Source: Zygnema cylindricum (Eukaryota; Streptophyta; Zygnematophyceae; Zygnematales; Zygnemataceae). Taken from it: a stretch of DNA of 64,000 nucleotides. Position numbers and translations under genes: made by a program. The stretch covers positions 1-64,000 of the forward strand of contig JBBHKE010002138.1 of the NCBI GenBank assembly GCA_037447655.1. Direction: 5' to 3'. Shown here piece by piece: positions 58,298 to 64,000 of the stretch. The stretch's first letter is position 1, and each line of letters begins with the position of its first letter. The notes beneath the pieces are model-generated. The model was not told the origin of the DNA and searched no databases. It was given only the letters and a program-made list of their open reading frames with translations.

Positions 58298-59100
58298 TGT
58301 AATAGGGATCTCCTACCTCTCAAAAAACTCCATTACTACAAACATTTCAACCACACATTCCACACATTGGAAAATACACATCCACATTGGGAAGCAGTCA
58401 CATAAGGATAAATTTTAAATTAGAAGAAGCTTCTGTCCACGAAACATCAGCTTGGTCTCTTATCCTCGTGGCACAACCCTTCTTTTAAAGTGTTTTCCTC
58501 TACTCTCCACTCTTAAATAATTATATCTCTTAGCTACTAAAACACTACTTGGTTAGTAAGAGATTTCAATGCCAAAATGCCACTTCTCCAATTTGGTTTA
58601 AATCGCTCAAGACCAAGATCAGTCGGAATTTCCACAAACTTTTCCCCAAGGAAAAGATGTTTACTCTCCTCTTATACTTCACTTTACATCTATCATCGCC
58701 TTAGACCAGCCAAGCCAGAGTCAACGCTCCGTTGAACAGGTTTTACATGGGCTGATCATTGATCAGCAAAGACTCAGACTGACCAATGAAAAAACGTGCG
58801 AAATCTCTTACTAACTACGTAGCATTTCTAACCAATCAAACGCTACGTTTCACTCCGTAAAATTTACGTGCAAAAGTGTGCGCCAAACGAAACGCGACTT
58901 CGCACAAACGTGCGTCGCAAATTTTGCACGCGAAACTTCCAACAAAATTTCATAAAGTGAAAGTGACGTTTCGTACTAAAATTTGTACGAAAGAACCATC
59001 GTGCCTACCAAACAAAATATTCATTTCGTTTGGTACTTTATAAACGTACGCCTTAAATTCTGCGGCTAGTTTGAACCTTAACTCTTAACAATGAAACCGA
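58298..59100 (-). repeat. 5' LTR of the Gypsy element (outer end not determined)
   Basis: On the minus strand the LTR ends CCCTATTACA directly before the primer site. The outer border cannot be set because the 3' LTR is missing; 59100 is only an approximate limit. The TGCGTCGCAAATTTTGCACGC stretch near 58910-58940 would lie within it. Confidence 0.5.
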
Positions 59101-60420
59101 ATCGTTATTTTGACCTCGCGTTGTCGCCTAAATACACCAATCACTATATCTTTTAAAATACGACCCCAAATTGTGCGATTCTTTTGCAGATGACTATCAA
59201 ATTCAAAACTCTATTTTCGTAACACTTAAATACCCATTTAAAAAAAAAGTTCGATCCGCTATTACTGTTACAGTGTTGGTGATATATGGCGACAATTGCG
59301 GTCAGTCCTTGGAAAATAGATTATTTCGGGAGGAATCACAACCATCCTGTTTTTTATTCACACAGGTTCTCAAGTTTGCCCTGCCATTTTCCAAATCTCT
59401 CTATTTTTTGAACAATTCGACAACTTTTTGCACGACTGCGCTCGTTGATCTTTAGAAGTTAGAGGGCTAAGCAGCCCTTCTCCAGCTCTAATGTAGGCTT
59501 TCTACCGCCAATACATCTTTGTCGCCATTCAACATTCTCGAAATTTGACATTATTTGACAAAACACTGTGGTGACTGATTGCCGAGGACTGCGCGACTTA
59601 CTCACGTACCACCCGGGGCAAGTAGACGATATTCGTAGTTGTGGTCTTGAGTTGGGCGTAGTTTGAGGCCTTAGTGTCTAACGTAGTTTGTAGTGTTTCA
59701 ACAATTTAGTTTTGTCATATTTGCTTTATTTTATTTCTTTTAGGCTTTTAAAGCAATTTTGTTGTGTTTTTAGTCCTTAATAATTTTGGTCTTTTACCTT
59801 CGTTAGTCATCAATTCGTTTTGGTGACAATCATGTTTTGTACTCTGATGGCATTACTATCGCATTTTTTTGAAATATGACCTTTTTCTTTCAAAGCTGTT
59901 AAAGCGGAATTTTGGTACAAAAATTACCGTGTACATGGAAATTCAATTTAAGTTGATGATTCAAGTTTATTACAATTATTATTTGACGCTAATATGGAGC
60001 GGCAATTTTAGACTATAACCTTCAAAAATTACACGCCCAGTTACGCATGTGAATTGAGTTAAGTTTGTCGTCGGCTGAATAAACAAGGCGACGTGCTTAT
60101 GAGGCGAGAGCGTGGATGATCACCCAAAAAAGTTACGATTAAACTTAAAATAGCTTTACATGACATCGGCGTTGATCGTCATGTTTAACGGGGGGAACCA
60201 TTATTGGAGATGGTTCACGCCTCGCGGCAATTCTCACATTGCGGGGGGGATTCTTATGATTCAATGTGGAGAATCAAACAAGCGAAATACTTTGGTTCTC
60301 GTGGCACAAATATCTTTCGAGTATGGTTTCATGATTTGTGTTGACGTCAATATACTTTGTGATACTTTGGTACCTTTCGGTTCGCGTTGATGATTCAGTG
60401 TAAAGTACGGACGTCAATGG
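59101..60420. other. No gene recognised
   Basis: Open frames at 59171-59455 and 60160-60390 (plus) have ordinary composition but match no family and lack splice support. No repeats with partners in this window were seen. Confidence 0.4.
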
Positions 60421-60952
60421 TACACCGCCAATCGCTATTAGTGTACATGTTTTTTTAGTGTATAGGAATAATTACATTGATATACGCTAATTAGGAATTT
60501 GAAAATTAAAAAAAAAACATACATTCTAATTGTTTACTAATGTTAATTTGGGTCTTTGAAAAAAATAAATGTCCGTCGCAAACATGCTTACACTAATATA
60601 GGTACCCATAGAATTTACTTAAAATCGTACGCCGTCACGTAAAAGATTCATACGTACATGTCATACCGCATGTCATGATCTGGTTTTTTCCCCTTTTTAG
60701 AACGCACGTTCTCATGCCCTAAACATAATGAATTGTACTTTTTCACTTAGAAAGGTACGATTCTGTACGGTGTGATATTGACCGTACACCACACTATTTA
60801 AACAACGACGTACTTTTGTTTTGTGCGGTACTTTGAAAATAACCCTAAATGGCGTAATGGAAAAAACAAAATAAGTTATGTTATATGAGAATTTGGAAAA
60901 AAAAAGCGGGACGGAATTATCGTTCACTACGCTAATAGCGATTGACGATGTA
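60421..60952 (+). mobile_element. Complete MITE with terminal inverted repeats and TA target site
   Basis: Left end TA|CACCGCCAATCGCTATTAG and right end CTAATAGCGATTGACGATG|TA. The right end reverse-complemented is CATCGTCAATCGCTATTAG, so the inverted repeats are about 25 bp with few mismatches. TA on both sides suggests a Tc1/mariner-type target site. About 528 bp, no coding capacity, so non-autonomous. A second copy is at 53160. Confidence 0.85.
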
Positions 60953-62050
60953 TTACACCATACAAATTGAGTATGTATGATTGGCGTTTCTTGCACGCAC
61001 GACGCACGAAATCAGTTGTTTGAAGTTTCGTGGCGTACGGGGCACAAAACACATTTCTTCTTTTAATCTCTCGAAGGAGAAAACGCGTCTAGCACCTTCT
61101 CCACGTGCCTTCTTATTTTCGCGTGCCTTGCTCAAAAAGGCGTCGCATCTGCATCTTGCTAAACGTGCACGACACATTTAGACTGTTTTTAAGTGTATCA
61201 TTTTAGTTTCATAGTTTAACCCTGGAATTAGCTCTGGATCTCAACCTGGGAGAAATATATGTGAGATCATTAGAGTGAAAGGAGGGAAGAGTGAGAGAAG
61301 AGAAAAAGCCGTGTATAAAAAAGGCTTCGACCATTTTTTTAAAGTATTTGTAGTTAGTTAGACGCTCAACTGTAGACTTTGTACTTAGCAAATTTTAGGT
61401 GAATTCTGTGCTCACAATTTCAAGAGCACAGGAATTCTCTTTTTGGAAGATTTAACCTAAACTTTGATTATTTTCTTGTGAAATTGTCAGGATAGATTTA
61501 GTGACTATTTTTCTAGTCATTAAGCATTCTGCTGCCTAGCTCTCTCTCTCACCTTTCTTTGTAATCTGCCTTACAATTTAATCTACGCGGCTCACGCCAA
61601 GGCCTAACCGGTTTCCCTTCACTTCTTCTCTCGTGCTATCAAGTGGATTGCTGCTCAGCCTTCTTTCTTAAGCTGTTGGTGAACCTTGGATTGCGATTGG
61701 ACAGTTATGGGTTTGCTTGTGTGGTTTACTAGGGGATTGTGGATTAAAGTTGGCTTTCCTTATATGTTTTGTGTGTGACCAAATCTGGTTATCTCAGATT
61801 TGCTCGCAGTTTGCTACATTTTCAGTTTGAGTGTTGTGATATTAGGATAAATCTTTTTTTATTGAACTCGTGTAAAAATATAAAGTGACCAAGGAGCTTA
61901 CTGGCTATCCGTTGGCTTATTAATAAACTGAGCCTCTTAGCTTCCTCTCTCACTCTACCTTTTCCTTTTCTTCTTATATGTTTATTCGTTGGTTGCTGCC
62001 TGTACAAATTTATGATACCAATTCTCTGCTATGTCTCGACCTTTGTGCTT
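60953..62050. other. No gene recognised
   Basis: Short frames only. The stretch 61500-61760 is moderately CT-rich and could be leader-like, but nothing supports an exon. Confidence 0.35.
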
Positions 62051-62062
62051 TTTTTTCATCCT

Positions 62063-62485
62063 TTATTTTGCAGCTGATTGTGTTGCATGTTTATCATTTG
62101 GTTTGTCACAGGTATGACATGTCGCTGAATGAGCCATGATAGGCAATGGGTTCCATGTAGAAATAAGTGGAAAGCAAATCTTCCGCTCATGAAAGTGATT
62201 AGGAATGTAAGAGAATGTTTGGTCATGCATATCTACACTGCCACCGACCCGAAATATAACATCCTTGCCAACCAAATATTCGTAATCACTACACTAAGCA
62301 ATTAGTGCATGTGAGGAAATTTCAGAAAAGTCAGTTTTGTTTTCAGTTCGAAACCTAAACATGAGGGATTCCTTAGTGTTGTTGAAAAGAGAGGTATTTT
62401 GTAGTCTTTCTAGTGACCTTGTTGCTGCCCTCATACCTGTTGTAGTCATTGAGGACCTGTAGACAGCCATGGCTGCCTGTTGCAC
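62063..62485 (-). CDS. Possible exons of an unrecognised gene
   Basis: Two open frames follow one another on the minus strand. 62485-62294 begins M-Q-Q-A-A-M-A-V-Y-R-S-S-M-T-T-T, preceded by an acceptor-like CTTTAG and with a donor-like ACAG|GTATGA inside. 62275-62063 includes V-G-K-D-V-I-F-R-V-G-G-S-V-D, then H-F-H-E-R-K-I-C-F and C-H-T-C-D-K-P-N-D. Composition is ordinary and not repeat-like. I do not recognise a family and cannot decide the intron pattern; this may be a gene remnant. Confidence 0.2.
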
Positions 62486-62699
62486 CTAAAGGAGACAAGC
62501 AGATCATTTAGTACAATTTTTCTGCAAAACATAAACTACCCCTTATGGGACTTGATCCAGTGACCTCTGGATGATCACCATACGGACTTGTCGTCCACCT
62601 TATCCGGTAGGTCTTGAAGATATCGATACATGTATATTGCGCGATATTTATTAAAAGCTTACCGCACCACACATTTCATTTAACTAAATACGAGACCAT

Positions 62700-63440
62700 T
62701 TATACATGGAAACATACCGGTCCGCACGAAATCAGGACCGCACAAAATATACGAATTGACATTTAATTTCAACGCACGAAATCAAATGTCCGGATCTGAT
62801 CGAACGGCTCACAGTGGATCCGGAATGCCGGAATAGCCGTTTGGCGGATTGCGGACCAGATGTCGGCGGACGACACATGGCAAGATATGGTTGGACAGCG
62901 GATATCACAGGAGGAGCAACTACGGCTCCGAAACTGACACGCGTTAGCGGAACGGCCATGCCGTACTATGGCCGTACAAGAAGTAAAGCGGTACTTGTAC
63001 CTTCTTATACTTTACAGTCTTATGATTAGTCGAAGTACCTTAGTAGTAGGCTTAGAGAGGTAGCTTAGGACTTAGAATATTTTTTGTTTTCCATCCTCTC
63101 TCCCAAAGTGCACTTGTATTTATGGACCAACTTTGGTTGGCCATAACTTAATGCTCAGGGGAGAAATTTCAGTGATTCTTTTTGCAGCGGACTCAAGGGA
63201 GTCTAGTGATTCTTTTTGCAGCGGACTCAAGGGAGTCTAGGCTACACAAGGGGTGTAGTCAGTCAGAGTTTTTGCGTCCCAGGGTGGTACTTATTCATTG
63301 TCAAAGTTAAAAGTGCATATACTATCCTAGAGGTGTCACATAAGCTGGACATTCTGTGTACCAATGGAGGTCACAGAATTAAAATTTTAAGGACAGGCTC
63401 CGAAGTACCAGCTGAAGTTAGTAAACGTGTGGTTGTGGGT
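62700..63440 (+). repeat. LTR-like repeat D, copy 2
   Basis: Partner of 27240-27900, same orientation, including CCATGCCGTAC, TAGGACTTAGAAT, CCTCTCTCCCAAAG and AATGCTCAGGGGAG. The following 560 bp to the window end shows no recognised gene. Confidence 0.6.
63171..63238. repeat. 34-bp perfect tandem duplication
   Basis: AGTGATTCTTTTTGCAGCGG...GGGAGTCT occurs twice in succession (63171-63204 and 63205-63238) inside repeat D. The copy at 27 kb has the unit only once. Confidence 0.95.
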
Positions 63441-64000
63441 TGTAGCTTGTCTACAGTGAGGTCAAGCTTCAACGCAAACCCGGATCCGAGGATCACGAGT
63501 TTGGCTCCGATGTCCATGAGAGGGAGGGAAAGGGCCACACCATTAACTAAGAATGAGTGTTGACTTTTATCGACAAGCTAATGTGAGGATCTAACGTGCT
63601 ACGTTCGTCCGGTGAAATTGGCAGGATTGTTGACAGATTGCGATTCAGCAGCAACGCGTGTAAAGCGGCGGCTGTAGCAACCTCACCCGAAATAGGATAG
63701 GCCTTAGGCACGTCTTTAATCATAACCGATGAGATGCTCAACCGTTCTTTGATGCGTTGAGCATCTTGATTGTACTATCCAAGATTGTAAGTGTTTCACT
63801 TGCGATAGCTGAAGCCGTTTTTGGAAGAGGAGAGAGAGGTTCCTTCTCAAAAGATAGTACAATACGAGAGTTTGTTAATTTTCCGACTCAATTATTATAT
63901 GGGAAGCTTTTGTCTAACGTGACTACTCGTTGTTGGATGGTGGAATCGCGAAGGGTTTGACCGGCCAACGTCTGCATTTGAACGACCGTATGGGTCATTC

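Noticed and set aside
62540-62610. Possible tRNA (GATCCAGTGACCTCTGG region)
   Set aside because: No consistent acceptor, D, anticodon and T arms could be folded, and the A/B box spacing does not fit.

Overview
This window looks like streptophyte (plant-lineage) nuclear DNA. Three things point that way. First, a spliced minus-strand gene near 44.2-50.7 kb carries the block set of LNK proteins, co-activators of the plant circadian clock. Second, a spliced minus-strand leucine-rich-repeat gene at 12.9-17.4 kb is built from 72-nt phase-2 exons, the classic plant LRR exon unit. Third, the rest is mostly decayed Ty1/Copia and Ty3/Gypsy elements with plant-type features, including an initiator-tRNA-Met primer-binding site. 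The AT-rich repetitive background and GA/CT-rich gene surroundings do not let me name a species. No bacterial-style genes, CRISPR, rRNA or tRNA genes were seen.

Layout: 0.8-1.0 kb, a possible terminal exon with a membrane segment. 1.2-6.7 kb, a Copia element with both LTRs, a polypurine tract and broken reading frames. 6.7-12 kb, gene-poor DNA with two Copia scraps and a 92-bp tandem repeat. 12.9-17.4 kb, the LRR gene. 18-22 kb, interspersed copies of two unnamed repeats. 24-27.2 kb, minisatellites, then a satellite array with about 102-bp monomers arranged as a four-monomer higher-order repeat. 27.2-39.5 kb, a nest of related Copia elements in both orientations, one (30.6-36.7 kb) with both LTRs, ending in an inverted scrap of the satellite. 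42.7 kb, an orphan exon candidate. 43.5-43.9 kb, a dense microsatellite block. 44.2-50.7 kb, the LNK-like gene. 50.7-53.1 kb, its CT-rich upstream region with a telo-box and CCA1-like sites. 53.2-53.6 kb, a MITE copy cut by a 10-N gap. 53.7 kb to about 59 kb, a minus-strand Gypsy element lacking its 3' part. 60.4-60.95 kb, a complete MITE with inverted repeats. 62-64 kb, weak ORFs and an LTR-like repeat.

The two genes appear unrelated in function: one predicted transcriptional co-activator and one predicted LRR protein without kinase or C-terminal membrane anchor. Exon junctions were worked out by eye from splice signals and reading-frame continuity. The LRR gene is continuous through eight exons. 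The LNK-like gene is continuous in two blocks, with its N-terminal exon, the end of exon 5 and the start of exon 6 unresolved.
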